Notes: generated from the sequence alone by a model not told the origin. 64,000 bases of DNA from Hirsutella rhossiliensis (GCF_020360975.1 NW_025408681.1:682001-746000), one strand, 5' to 3'. Counted from the first letter of the stretch, positions 1 to 11,155 are shown. Numbers and translations: made by a program.

Positions 1-1865
1 ATATATTAGACTTTGCTCTAGGAGTATAAATCGGATAAAAAGACAATAAAGGAAGACTACGACTAATTATATTCTACTCGAAGAAGCTATATAGCGTAGA
101 ACTTAATTACCCTATCTACGATAAAGAATTCCTTGTAATTATTTAAGCTTTTAAGGAATTTCGATACTACCTTCTTAGAAGTAAATATAAAGTTAAGGTC
201 TATATAGACTATAAGAACATCTTATATTTTGCAACGACGCAATAGTTAAACGGACGATAGATCCGATAGGCCGAATACCTATTAGAATTCGACTACGAAA
301 TAATCTATAGAAAAGGAATAGAAAACGGTCGAGCTAATGCCCTTAGTCGACAAAGTAACTACGATATAAGGGCACCTATAGCGAAAGGACAGCTCCTAGA
401 AATCAACGAAAACGGGAACTACTAGCAACAATAGCTAAATATAATATTTAAAGTATAACCTAACGACTCGACTTACTAGAAGATCCTAAAATAGATAAAA
501 GAATATAAAGCACCGAACGGATATAATATAGGATATTTAGAAGTTCTAATATATAAAAACAAAATCTAGATACTACTAGAATTACGAGATAAAGTTATAT
601 AAGATATATACGAATATCTAATATATAGATACTAAGGAATCTAAAGAATAATAGAATGGATTAAACGATAATATAACTTCCTATAGCTTAAAGAAGTAGT
701 ACGATAAGTTATTAAAGAATATAAACTTTGCGCACGAAGTAAAGCTAAACGATATAAACTATACGGAGAATTGCAACCGCTACTAGTACTAGAGAAACTA
801 TAGGATTCGATAGCTTTCGACTATATTATAAAGCTACTACTATTAAAAGAACCTATAACTAACGTTAAGTACGATAGTATATTCGTTATTACCGATAGAT
901 TAACGAAGTATAGATACTTCTTACCGTATAAAGAAGCAAGCAATATAGAAGAGCTAGTATATATATTCCTATAAATAATTATTAGCAATTACGGACTACC
1001 GAACGAGATTGTCTCTAATAGAGGAAGCACGTTTATAGCTAAATTTTAGTAAGCTCTTATAGTATAATTAGGGACGAAATATAAGCTTAGCATAGCTTAT
1101 TACCTATAAATAGATAGATAAATAGAACGACTTAACTAAACGCTTAAATAATATTTACGATGCTATATTAGCTACGAATAAAACGATTAAGTTAAATAGC
1201 TACTAATAGCGTAACTAGCTTATAATAGCTTAGTTATGGAAATAACTAAGCTCTTACTAGTATACGCTAATTATAGATATAACCTAGAAGCATTTAAGGT
1301 TACTCGATAAGGACTATAAGCGGAACGAGCGATACTATAAGTAGATTAGCTACGAAAATTATATAAAGAAATGCAATAAGAACTTTAATTCGTTAGAGAA
1401 CGAATATCTACTTACTATAATCGGAAAAGATTATAGGGACTAATCTTTCGAGAAGGAGATATAGTCTACCTCGTACGACGAAATATTAAAATAAAACGAC
1501 TAAGCAATAAATTAGATTTTAAGAAACTTAGACCGTTTAAGGTTAAGAAAACCATTTTAAAAGTTAACTACGAACTTTCGCTACTAATAATAATACGGAT
1601 ATACCCGATATTTTATATCTTATTATTAGAACCAGCACTACGAAACGCTAAACTATAGGAAAAAATTAAAGTCGATAACGATTAAGAATATAAAGCAGAA
1701 TAAATACTAGATATAAGAAAAGAAGGTTAGTAATAAGAATACCTTATTAAGTAGAAAGGATATAGACTAGAAGAAAATACCTAGGAACTACTTAAGCACT
1801 TAACCTACTATAGTTCTCTGCTTCGATAATTTTACTAGAAGGTTTAGGAGGGATTAAAGGACTAA
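1..1865 (+). pseudogene. G1 Pol remnant: RNase H, integrase, chromodomain
   Basis: The Pol polyprotein copies retrotransposon RNA to DNA and integrates it. The start reads through the RT/RNase H junction, with IIFYSKKL then YIDYKNILYFATTQ (about 205-250) and ENGRANALSR (about 320-350), the classic DHKNL..F and A-D-ALSR RNase H signatures. Integrase follows at about 480-1640, with the H2C2 end ECKLCARSKAKR-like near 720-755, VITDRLTKY (first catalytic Asp region), SNYGLPNEIVSNRG (second Asp region, D now N) and an ERLNQTLK region where the Glu is expected. A chromodomain lies at about 1645-1850, with EYLIKxKGYRLEENTxEP. Stops are nearly all TAG/TAA at expected Gln/Trp positions, so the gene is dead by RIP rather than by deletion. 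Confidence 0.92.
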
Positions 1866-2470
1866 GATCCGTAAACTCCTCGCTAATACCGAACGAGGAC
1901 TAATTCGCCTTATTAGGAACGCCTAACGATTATAAGTTATTTGCTACCTAATACTTATACGTATCGAGTATAGGTAAAACGCTATCCTCAGCATTTACTT
2001 CTTAGATACTACGACGAAATAACTTGGAACTCTTTTCCTTCGCACGATTCCGAATCTTCTAAATACGAGCTAAACGATTAACGGCGATAGATATTTACGA
2101 CTAAAGGTTCGCAAGCTATGCCTAAAGCTCTAATAAGGCTTCCCTAGCTTCCTCCTCTTCGGAATATAGCCTACGCTGCTCCGCTAATAATTTAGTTACT
2201 AGAAGAAATACGTTAGCTACCACGCATAGAAAGAATCGGAAGACACCTATAAGAAGAGGCTACTAAAACACTATTATAATAAGGACGACTACTAGTAATA
2301 TAATTATTGTAGCGCGAAGAATTTTCGGCTATCCGATAATTCGTCTTCTTTGCCTTAAAGCATCGAGTGCACGGTATATCGGCAGGATCTCTACTTAAGT
2401 CGATATGTTCGGTAAGAGCAGCGCGCTTAGAGGCTTTTTAGGAACGATTTTTTAGTACACGACTAGACAT
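1747..2470 (-). pseudogene. G1 antisense ORF: Cys-rich orphan-type protein
   Basis: An antisense frame opens with ATG at 2470 and runs toward pol, tail to tail with the chromodomain and perhaps overlapping its last codons. The N-terminal part reads DIPCTRCFKAKKTNYRIAEN, then SSRYNNYITSSRPYYNSVLVA. If Tyr codons are restored to Cys this gives paired CxxC-type motifs. After a frameshift near 2215-2245 a Glu/Arg/Leu-rich stretch with EQRRLYSEEEEAREALLEL suggests a coiled coil. The C-terminal part has FGISEEFTDLSPLIPP. From memory, this layout (Cys pairs, SSRCSEC-like block, coiled coil, acidic tail) occurs in many fungal hypothetical proteins in repeat-rich regions. The function is unknown. The true stop is uncertain because RIP has made many TAA/TAG. 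Confidence 0.65.
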
Positions 2471-2593
2471 ACTATTAGCAGTATATCCCGAAAGGATAAA
2501 GAAACAAGGAACGATATACTTACGCACGACGCGATAAGGGTATATTTATATACGGCGGCTAAGGCAGCTATAGTAGGTCTTACGGATAAGACT

Positions 2594-2606
2594 AAAAGGA
2601 GGGGAG
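2594..2606 (+). other. G1 polypurine tract
   Basis: A purine run (AAAAGGAGGGGAGA-like) sits just upstream of the 3' LTR, where plus-strand DNA synthesis of an LTR retrotransposon is primed. Seven bases separate it from the LTR start. Confidence 0.75.
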
Positions 2607-2612
2607 ATATCG

Positions 2613-3062
2613 TGTTACGACCACGGCCACTAGGCCGCTAACGGTCGACCGCGTTAAGCACGTAATACGGTCTAACGGATAAATAGTCGGCATGACTATC
2701 TAATAGATATAGGATTAAGGGGATCGCAGAGATCTAAGTAATCTAGGATTAATAGGATCACTACGCTCTATACGATCCAACGTTAGGGATTATAGCTAGG
2801 CCTATGATCTAAGGACAGTCTCTATAGGTATATATAGCCACCTACTTTCACTCCTTTAGATAGATAGCTCTCTAGCTTTTAATATAGATCTTTATTACGA
2901 TTCTATCTCTAATTCTAATTACCTAGTTATAGTCTATAGTCTACGACCTCCGACTTATTACTAACGTAATATACTTATTATTGCTTAGACCACGCCCTAT
3001 TATATCTGCTAATATAAACCCCGCGATAGGTTTATCCCTTAAGAATAACACCGGTCGTTATA
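2613..3062 (+). repeat. G1 3' LTR, 450 bp
   Basis: The LTR starts with TGTTACGACC and ends with GGTCGTTATA. These are inverted terminal repeats with TG...CA ends in which the final CA has become TA. Its right end coincides with the point where the G2b antisense ORF stops matching its second copy near 26632, which fixes the boundary independently. Only the 3' LTR is in the window. Confidence 0.88.
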
Positions 3063-4489
3063 CTATCTTTATTAGTATAGTACTTACCTTAGCCTTAGTA
3101 AATAGTAAGGTATATTACTATAAAGTATAGCCTATATTACTATTAATAAGGCGGAGTTTTAACTAGGATTCCTAGGCTTAGTACTCTAGGCTTATATAAG
3201 CTATATTAAATAAGGGTATAGGGTTAAAGTAAATAATAAGCTTATAGCGCTTATTAATTAGCGTATAGTAGTTAGTATGCTTAACTTAGTATATTATTAG
3301 GCGGTCGCTAATAAAAGGGTTAGATAATACTTATAATAGTAGACTTTTATATACCTATAGTCTTAAAGGACTTATAATAGGCTATCTTAGCAGCGTTAAA
3401 AGCCTCGGCTAAATACTATACTATAATAGTAAGACGGTACCGATTAGCCTCCTTAAAAATAAGTATACCTACGTTTAAGCTATCGTCCTTAGTATCCTTA
3501 TTACTAGTCTTTAGCTTATTAAGCTTATATAGGTACTTAATAATAGCGACTATATCGGCCCGGTTATTAAATATAAAAGTAGCGGCTTTAAGAAAGATTA
3601 GTTTATTAATTATAATATTTAAAGTTAAGGGGAAACTTACTTAATTATAGGTCGCGGTATATTTATAGTACTACTTATAGCGCGTTAAGGAAACCCCTAA
3701 GAAAATATAGCCAATTAAGAGCACCTTAATAAACTTAAGCTTAGTCGTACTATACTCCTTAATAACTATCTTAAAATAATATATATACTAGAGCTTATAA
3801 GGGATAACCCCTTAAGCCTTAACTAAGCGGGCTTTAGCCTTAGATTAAGTACGCTTCTTTATAAGAGCGCGACCGCTTTATACCGCCGCTTAGGTACCCT
3901 TATCTCTAGCGCCGCTATTCTTAAGTTTATTAGTAAAAGGAGTTAGATTATAGCTATCTTTATTATTACTATTATTATTATCTTAGCCATTATTTAGCTA
4001 AGTATTAAGATAGTCTTAGCCCTTATTTAGCTTAGCCTTATTATTAATATTAGCTTACTTATTTTAAAGAGCGGCCTAGGTAATAATCTCTTATTAGCTA
4101 AAGCCGCCCTATTAAGATAAAGTAGCTAGGTTATTATTACTTACCTAAGACCGCTTAAATATAATCTCCTTACTAGTATTAATATCGATAATAAGGGTAA
4201 TAGACTTATAAGTTTCTTAGCTTACTAAGGTAAGCTTATTAATAGTTAGAGTTAAGGTATTTAGTAGGGTAATAAGAGTATAACCCTTACTAACGTTAGG
4301 TCCTAAACTAAAAGTTTCCTAGGACTAGGATTCCCTTATACCTTTCTTAGCTTTCTTCGCTAAGGGGGGACTAGCGTCGCTATAAGACTTTTAGGCTAAT
4401 CGCTTATACTTTAAAAGCGAACCCGCTACTACTTACTCCTATATATAATATAGGAAATTAGTATTATAGTTCTTTATCTTCTTTAGTAT
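3063..4489 (-). pseudogene. G2b antisense ORF, truncated by G1
   Basis: This is the same antisense frame as 25206-26756. It begins at an ATA (RIP-altered ATG) at 4489 and is cut at 3063 by the G1 insertion after 1427 bp. The other copy measures exactly 1427 bp from its start to the corresponding base, so no indel has accumulated in either copy. The breaks I noticed while translating are TAA/TAG only. This copy keeps slightly more original codons near its N-terminus, for example an AGSLLKYKRLA stretch and Lys-rich KKAKKGI. It matches no family I recognise. Confidence 0.7.
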
Positions 4490-4878
4490 AAAAAGTATTA
4501 TTATTAGTAAATTATTAATAAAAAGTAATATAAAAAGGTATAAGGGATTAATAAAAAAAAGTATAAAACTCTATAGTAATTATAAGCGGAAGAGTTAAAA
4601 CGAAAAAAAATTAGAAAAAGTAAGAGATATATATATACGCTCTTTATATTATAGTTACGCGGCTAATATATAGGCGATACTATAATAGTTACTTAGTAGT
4701 AACCGTTAGTATAATAACTATTAATATTATAGAGTATAGACTAATATATACTTATATAAGCGTATATACGCGATATATAACTAAAACTACCTCTTTTTTT
4801 AATAGAATATATATAGTATAGTAAAAGTAATATATATTAAAGATATAGCTAAGACGTTTATATAAGAGGGGAGATAAT
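4490..4878. other. G2b non-coding stretch between antisense ORF and LTR
   Basis: This AT-rich stretch has no recognisable gene and is the counterpart of 24816-25205. If the antisense ORF is expressed, its promoter and 5' leader would lie here or in the LTR. A purine tract (AGAGGGGAGATAA, about 4866-4878) abuts the LTR and is the G2 polypurine tract. Confidence 0.6.
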
Positions 4879-5135
4879 TATAAGAGCGCTATTATAAGGT
4901 ATAGGCTAATAAAGCACTTAGGTATATAGTACTAATATATTAGTAGGGTATTAGTAAGGAATCGTGCTTACCCTACTTATATATTATAAACTACTTACTA
5001 TTTTAATAGAAAAGGAAAAATCCCTCTTTTTATAAGCTTTAGTCTTATAATAAGGAGAATATAATATATATAGCGTAGTACCTCTAGCTATCTCTACTAC
5101 CTAACTAATCGTACCGTAATATATATTCCTTTATA
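4879..5135 (+). repeat. G2b 3' LTR, 257 bp
   Basis: It starts TATAAGAGCGC and ends CCTTTATA (original TG...CA). Its length equals both G2a LTRs exactly (24559-24815, and 45034-45992 after removing the inserted solo LTR). Confidence 0.88.
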
Positions 5136-7348
5136 GTAACTTAGCTTTATTTAAGAGGTCGTTTAATCTTATCTAGCCTTAGACCCCCCTTATCTCCTTT
5201 ATAAGGGGGGGCCTACTTAAAATTAGCGCTGCTAAGGGCCTACTCTCTTTTTAGCATCGCCTCCTTTTAAGTATACCCGCGACTATATTAAACGTATATT
5301 AGATTTAGCTTAAGAGCCCTAAGTCCTTTAGCCTTTAAAAGGTATTTATTATTCTTTAGTTTAAGTAGAGGTTAATTAAAAGCACCTATACTTTTACTTT
5401 AACTTTATAGACTAAGGTCGCGCGGTAAGCGCTTATTACTACCTAGAAGTAAGCTAACTAGTCCTATACTAGGTCCTACGCAATCTTATATAGTTTCCTC
5501 TTTATAAGCGTTATCTTATAGAATATAACTATAGCGTAGGAGATTAAGGACTAGATTACCTTACTATAGACTTTCTTAGCGTATAGTAAGGTATAGCCTT
5601 ATATAGATACTATAAGCTTAGTTAAGGCTATAGTCTAGCGCTTTAACTTTACTTAGAGCTATTTTAAGTATACCTTTTAACGTAATTTCTAGTATACCTA
5701 AACCCTTAGTAAGCGAGCCTCTTAGACTAAAGTTACTATATTAGCCTTAAAGTAAACTAGCGTTATTATCGCTTATCTCCTTTATATAAAGTATATTAAC
5801 TCGCTCTTTAATAGTTTAAAAGTAACCGTAAACTTAGTCGCTTACTCTATATATACTTTCTAAGCTTCCTTTAAGTATACTACTATAATAGCCTTATTAG
5901 GTCCGATACTAACTATATTTATATTATCGGCGAAGCTAATAGTATAAATACTATATATTATACTAAGCCTTTTATATAAGGGGGTTATATAGTATAGAAA
6001 TAAGATTAGGGATAAAAAGAAGCCTTAAGGGACTCCTATTAATACTTAAGTTAGCTTTAAGGTCTTCTTATTAAAGTAAAAAGTTAATCTTTTATTACTT
6101 ATAAAGCTCTATATTAAGCTTATAAGCTATCTAAGGTATCCCTTAAGCTTTAGTTCCCTTATGAGCTTATTATAATTAATTATATTAAATACGCCCTTAA
6201 TATTTAGCTATAAGAAAGATATAATACCTTTCTAGGCCTAGGTCGTACGTATTAGTTTTATTACTAATAGGATCGCTGCTTTTATAAAGCGTTTCTTTTT
6301 ATTTTCTATTTATCTATTTAATAAGATACTATTTACCTTTATTACTCTTACGATCCTTTAAGCTAGTATTTACTTAAGTACCTTTCCTACTATAAGTAAA
6401 AGGGAAATTAGTCTTTATCCTCTTACTATATAATAGGCTTCTAGCTTTTTACCTAGCTTTTAAATAACTACTATATTCGCGCTATAAAACCGACCTAAGA
6501 AATATAAGAGTTAGGTATAAGTATTAAAGATTATAGCTAGTTATTAAACTAGGGCTAGTTTATACTTCTTAATAAACCTTAAGGGGACGCTATTTAAACC
6601 CGCTACTTTCTAGCTTACTATCTTACTTAGCGCCGCTATAATATTAGCTAGCTAGATCTATTAGTTAACTATAAGGGTCGCCTTAGCTATAAGCTAAGGT
6701 AGCCCTTAGGTTATACTAGCCTTTAGTAAGAAGAACTTAGCGGTTAATATCTAGGCCTTTCCTTTAAAGGTTTCCGTTAATTAGTCCTCGCCCTCCTTAA
6801 TTAATAGCGGGATATAAGTCGGTTCTAGTAGTAGCTTACTATAAAGTCTAGCTTACTTCTTTATATTTTAAAGCTTAGTATTATTAGCGCTAAATTCCTT
6901 TAAGAACTCGCTTTAATAGGTTCTCCTTACCTTATAGATAGTCTACTTTTAAGCTATAGACGCTTTATATAGGTTTTCTTAGTTCGCTTTACTCCTTTCT
7001 TATTTATACTTCCTCCTTACCTTCTTAGCCTCCCTTATTACCCTCCCTACCTTTAAGGTAAACTATACGTTGCCCTTAAGTAATACTCGCCCTTAGTATA
7101 GAACTATAGCTATCGCGATCTATACTAAAGTAGTAAAGATATAGTTTAGGTCTTAGTTAATATTTTTAAGCTTTTAAAGTATTAGCTAATATAGTCTTAG
7201 CTAAGATATAGTCTTAGCTTTATCTAGCTTTACTTTTACTTTTTTCTACCTTAAGGCCGGTTTAAGTACCTAGGCCTAAGTATCGACCTATAGTATAATA
7301 GTCTAAGGGATATAGTTTAACCTAATTAGGTCTAGATTAGGCTTAGTA
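5136..7348 (-). pseudogene. L1 ORF2 remnant: RT and C-terminal region
   Basis: The LINE reverse transcriptase copies element RNA at a nicked target. On the minus strand the core motif GVPxGxxLSLILFLYYITPL (usual GVPQGSPLSP) lies at about 5990-6035, and TISFADNI (usual SFADD catalytic motif) at about 5925-5950. The thumb and the C-terminal part follow leftward. Near 5230-5420 the stretch LYLNxRIINTFxRLKDLGLL matches a block that follows RT in Tad1 elements. Stops are TAA/TAG. The expected RNase H and CCHC end are missing because G2b interrupts the gene. On the right the frame is cut by P1 and resumes at 9206. Confidence 0.82.
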
Positions 7349-7350
7349 TA

Positions 7351-7396
7351 AGTCAGCTCACCTACTTAGGGGCACACCCACTTAAGGGCACGTCTC
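7351..7396 (+). repeat. P1 left terminal inverted repeat
   Basis: The 46-bp repeat matches the right end in inverted orientation with one difference, at base 13 (T here, C at the other end), a RIP-type change. It contains two tandem versions of a 14-bp motif, CTACTTAGGGGCAC and CCACTTAAGGGCAC, possible transposase binding sites. Confidence 0.93.
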
Positions 7397-7475
7397 ATAC
7401 AACCAAGACAGCATATTCTAATAGCAATTAAAGCCGCGTTTTTACATCGCGATACTTAATTATGGTGTTTTCCTA

Positions 7476-9059
7476 CTATTCTAGCTGCCAGCTTCTACAT
7501 AGAGCTTCAAAATCCGCCTTCTGATTGGCTGTTGCGACGGCAGACGGCTTAAGGGCGCGTTGAAGCTGTTTCCTCGTCTTGATAACTTATTCAATCCGTA
7601 TAAACCGGCCATTTGGATCTTAGGCGATTTTTCGTTGCTTTTGAGGCCGTAGACGATATAATTGATGCTCAAGCTATTGTATGCGTAGCTGTGCCGTTGC
7701 AAGCTGCGTGTTCTGACGATTAAGGCTGCGGCCAACTTTGCTAAAAAGCACACGGATCGTACGGTCAACTTGACCGCGATTTTCGAGCCCCCTAATAAGC
7801 CTACGGACTTCCTGCGATCGTCTCGGTATTTTAAGGGCATCGCTATTGTCTATTAAGCTTAAATTCTTCTTCCTCTTTAGTGGTGACGGCGTTAACGGCG
7901 CGGGCAAGACGAAGCGGCTCATTAATGGCTTTGCCATATTAACTGGCCAAAGTCCTGTCCCTCGCCACCCCCCTTTAATATTTTTCTCGGTTAGGCCGGC
8001 CTGCCGGGCCTAATAATAGCAGCGAAGGAAAAGAGCCTTGCCAATTGGTGCTGTATCGTCGAGAGAAGCGATTTTTTGGAGTTGACGTCGGTAGGCAGCT
8101 TTAATCGGCGAAAAAATCGAGATATCGAGAGGTTGAAGGACGTGCGAGGCGTGTGGAGGTAGGAAAAGGAGATATATGCCGTGTAGGAAGCATTCGTACA
8201 TAAAATCGTCAGTCTAATGGCTTCCGTGGCCATCTACAATTAAGAGGACGTTGCCTTGTGGCTGGCTTCTTATTTGTGGGATAAAGACCTGCTTAAGCTA
8301 TTGAATCGCGATAGAGTCGCTCGTCCAGCCCTTTGGAGAGGCCATAAAGTCCCAATCCTTTAGAAAGTCGAGTTCTTCAGGGAACCATTGGTGTTGAAGG
8401 TCCTGACCTTTAAAGATCACAAGAGGAGTCAAGGCCCGGCCAGTAGCAGAGACGCATTCTACTATTGTAGTCTAACAACGCGACCCAAGCCGCTTCTTGA
8501 GCGTCTCCTTCTTCTCTGAGCTCCCTAGCACGAGGCCGTTGCAGCCGAGGCCTTCGAGGATACCTGTCTCGTCCATATTGAAGCGTGATTCCGGGGGAAT
8601 GGCCTGTAAAGCCGGGAGCTTGAGTAACTGGAACCACTCCTTGATCCGGGCCACAGAAGCGCCGTTAATGCGAGCAGAATCGAGAGCTTTACCTTTGATC
8701 GTGCTAACCTCTGGATTTCGGGCTAAAAAGCCTGCTACCTAGTGTTTTCTAAGTGGGCGGGTGTCGCCTGCAGCCGTGATAATACGGCCGGCGAATTCCC
8801 TTAGCTGGAGATGCGTTGGGGGGAGCCCAAGGGCGGCTTGGGCAAGAACCCAATCCCGGAGGTGTTTCTCTTGCTCTCGGCTAAGCCTCTGATGGCATTC
8901 GTATGCCTCTCTCTTCGGTTGGGCACCTTTAAGGCGTTTCTGAAGTGTCGTCCTTGGAATACCCTACTTCCGACTAGCCTGCACCTGACCCATGCCGAAT
9001 TTAATATCAGCTAGAGCGTTCTGAAGCTGATCTTCGGTATATTTGGAAAGCTGAGACAT
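7476..9059 (-). pseudogene. P1 transposase (pogo/Fot1 DDE family), nearly intact
   Basis: The transposase would cut and join the element ends at TA sites. It reads as one unshifted frame of 528 codons from ATG at 9059 to TAG at 7476-7478, the usual Fot1 size. The N-terminal 50 residues (starts MSQLSKYTEDQLQNALADI) resemble an HTH_Psq domain, and a CENP-B-like HTH follows with REQEKHLRDWVLAQA. The DDE_1 domain has all three acids in context: NMDETGILEG, LLIVDGHGSH and QPLDISIFSPIK. The last third is basic. I count about nine in-frame TAG/TAA, including RK*GIP, KH*VAG, GSRC*TT, IQ*LKQ and SH*TDD, each at a plausible Trp or Gln. No frameshift was found. Confidence 0.93.
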
Positions 9060-9157
9060 TGCTGATTCGAATGATGTTTTTTTAATAATAATTAAGTATA
9101 AGATGCACGAGAATTCGCGGTTGTGATGTACGAGTCAGTCGGCGCGTTGGTGTTATA

Positions 9158-9203
9158 GAGACGTGCCCTTAAGTGGGTGTGCCCCTAAGTGGGTGAGCTG
9201 ACT
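9158..9203 (-). repeat. P1 right terminal inverted repeat
   Basis: This is the inverted partner of 7351-7396, ending CTGACT before the TA duplicate at 9204-9205. It keeps the C at base 13 and so is the less mutated end. Confidence 0.93.
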
Positions 9204-9205
9204 TA

Positions 9206-9485
9206 TTATATCTTAGTCTTTAGTACTACCTAAGCTAGGTTAATAGTACTATCCTTTTAGCTATATAAAAATCTTATATACTCCCTTCTTAAGGTAATAA
9301 GTTTAAGTTATAATCTTATTACCTTTTATATAAGTTATATTACGCTATCCTAGGTTTTATTATATTTATCTTAGAGTAGGTAATAAATATTAAAGTCCCT
9401 TACTACTATTATAAAGTACTTTAGTTCGATTACGCTTAGGTTATATAGCGCTCTAGCCCTCGCGGCCCTTAATAGTAAGTAAATT
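9206..9485 (-). pseudogene. L1 ORF2 remnant: endonuclease segment
   Basis: Between P1 and copia-1 copy B lies a short piece of the LINE apurinic-type endonuclease that nicks the target. On the minus strand it reads IVVRDFNIYYLLxDKYNKT (usual VVGDFNxHHPLW), the phosphodiesterase signature. It joins 22056 on its 5' side once copy B and its AAATT duplicate are removed, and 7348 on its 3' side once P1 is removed. Confidence 0.78.
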
Positions 9486-9943
9486 TCTCGCAAAGAGAGA
9501 TATAAGAAGTATATATAAAATATACGAAGGTAAAATTAGAAGTAAGGGGTCGGACAGGCAGGGCAGAGGGATTTGATTCTTATAGGAGCAGTAATAAAGG
9601 TAGGGGAGTAATTGTTATATTGCCTTAATTATCCTTCTTTCCTCTATCTAACGCCCTTATTTATACCCGTCTAGTATCTTAATTAATAAAGAAGATCCTG
9701 CTTAAAGAAGCTACTAATATCCTTTTAACTACCGAGCTTTTTACCGGTTTTTTCCTTCCTTTATAGCCGTTTCCGGCATATCCGTCTTATCTCTCGCTAC
9801 TTATACTTCCCCTTATGCCCCTACTCTCCTTTCTATACCTTCTTTTTAGCTCCTTCTTCTATACTAGGTGTTTTTAGCTTCCTTAGTCCCTCTTACTAAG
9901 GGATATCTTCGAGAACTATAAAATTAGGCCACGCTTCGCGATA
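9486..9943 (-). repeat. copia-1 B 3' LTR, 458 bp
   Basis: On the plus strand it runs from TCTCGCAAAG to CTTCGCGATA, the reverse complement of the copia-1 LTR (TGTCGCGAAG...CTTCGCGAGA). A purine tract in the internal region (CTAAGGGGGTAT on the minus strand) abuts it at 9944. Confidence 0.93.
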
Positions 9944-10204
9944 TACCCCCTTAGCTATAGCCTGCCCTTATAGTAAGGGCATAGCTAATACGGCTTCGGG
10001 CTAGTAAGCGTATAGAGGAGGTTCTTAGCTCTATACTTCTCCCTTTACTTAAGGAAAGCAGGGGCCCTTTTAGGTCCCTAGGCTCTTTTAGACCTACTTA
10101 AGGAAAAGGGGCCTAAAGAGGGGAAAGTCCTATAAGAAAGGGGGAAAAACCTAATTAAAATAAGGGGCCCTCTAAAGGGAAAAGCCTCTTCCTTTTCTTC
10201 GGCT

Positions 10205-11155
10205 ATAGACGTTACCTTCTCGTACGGGCTATTAGCTCCTCTCGTAGACTCTTAAGGCGGGCCTCTAAGGACAGCTTCTCTTAAACGTCTTCTAGCCTAA
10301 TTTGCTATAAGAAGACAGCTAGCTTCTACTTTAGCAGGGGCTTCGTAAGACCGTCGGCTTTTATTAATACTATTAGAACCTAACGGACGGAAATAAGTCC
10401 CCTTTAGACCTCTTAGCGTAACTAATACTAGTAGATATCGATATACTATAGCTAGGTCGATAACTTACTATTTTCTATAAGAATTCGTATAGTCTATATA
10501 TTATTGCATTCTATAGCTAATAAGGTCGGAATTTATAGTCGTAACGATATTAGTAGCCGGCTAAGGAAAATCGCTTCTTTTAACGCTTCTAAAAGAGCTA
10601 GTAGCTCTGCCTCCGTACTAGAAGTCGTAACGGTGGCCTACTTCGAAGCTCTCTAAGCAATAGTTCCTCTAAAAAGGGATATAATATACCCCTATAAGCT
10701 CTTTCTATTTAAGGAATTATCTATAAAGGACGAATCGCTCGAATAAAGGAAGATTTCGGCAGCTAATTTCTTCCTTTCCTACCCTCCTAGGCGTAGACTA
10801 TATAATCTCGTTAAATAGAGATAAAGGATTGTTTTGTCTGCTGCTTCTTAATGCCTAGGGCTAGGATTCTAGTTATGCCTAGCTAGCCGGGAGACCGTAA
10901 AAGAGATATCCGGTTTAGTAGAAATAGCTAAAAAAAGTAGGGAGCCTACCTTCTACTAATATTAGTGTTTCTCTTACTCCCTAGCTTAAAAGGACGGATT
11001 AGGTAAAAGCTCTTCGTCTAATATAGGCGTAAAAGGAAGCTTCTTATCGAGGGAATTAAGGAGGAATTTATAAGCGACCTTATCGATATAGGCGTCCTAG
11101 GTAAGCTAGATAGTCTATTAGGACCTATTCCTAAGGATTCGTATCCCTAGGAACT
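10205..11155 (-). pseudogene. copia-1 B Pol, RNase H and end of RT
   Basis: This is the C-terminal part of the copia Gag-Pol polyprotein. It corresponds in sequence to 15750-16700 of copy A: the region after the YVDD motif, then copia RNase H with counterparts of LAIECDNTQTIRIL and STRLRHIDIY. The break at 11156-11160 is the copy A insertion; the reading continues at 17455 on the other side. Many TAA/TAG are present. Confidence 0.88.

Larger units (their letters stand above)
1..3062 (+). mobile_element. Ty3/gypsy chromovirus G1, 3' part
   Basis: This is the 3' half of an LTR retrotransposon; its gag, protease and most of the RT lie off the left edge. In order it shows the end of RT/RNase H, integrase, a chromodomain, an antisense ORF, a purine tract and the 3' LTR. 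The LTR ends at 3062 and is followed directly by the reading frame of the G2b antisense ORF, which breaks off exactly there. The expected 5-bp target duplication on the right is CTATC (3063-3067). G1 is therefore the youngest element at the left edge. Domain order RT-RNase H-integrase-chromodomain is diagnostic of Ty3/gypsy chromoviruses. Confidence 0.9.
3063..5135 (+). mobile_element. Ty3/gypsy element G2b, 3' end
   Basis: This is the 3' end of a second copy of the gypsy family that is complete at 24559-45992 (G2a). It holds the antisense ORF, a purine tract and the 257-bp 3' LTR in the same arrangement as G2a but in opposite orientation. About 2.07 kb forms an inverted repeat with 24559-26632. 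The rest of G2b lies left of G1 and off the window. It sits in the 3' part of LINE L1, which resumes at 5136; the expected target duplicate is GTAAC (5136-5140). Confidence 0.85.
7351..9203 (-). mobile_element. Fot1/pogo-like DNA transposon P1, 1853 bp
   Basis: This is a complete cut-and-paste transposon of the Tc1/mariner-pogo superfamily. It has 46-bp terminal inverted repeats beginning AGTCAGCTCACC and a TA target duplication (7349-7350 and 9204-9205). One DDE transposase gene fills it on the minus strand. It splits the endonuclease-RT gene of LINE L1. Its base composition is visibly richer in G, C, CpA and TpG than everything around it, so it arrived late and has met little RIP. Confidence 0.95.

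Noticed and set aside
4879..5135. Inverted copies at 4879-5135 and 24559-24815 first looked like terminal repeats of one giant 20-kb inverted-repeat element.
   Set aside because: They are LTRs of two separate oppositely oriented G2 copies; G2a has its own CCTTA duplicates and a second LTR at 45034-45992.
8811..9014. Plus-strand ORFs opposite the P1 transposase (also 8497-8742) and frame-shifted minus ORFs at 7481-7840, 7991-8233 and 8410-8637.
   Set aside because: All are shadows of the 7476-9059 transposase frame, which alone carries the HTH and DDE motifs.
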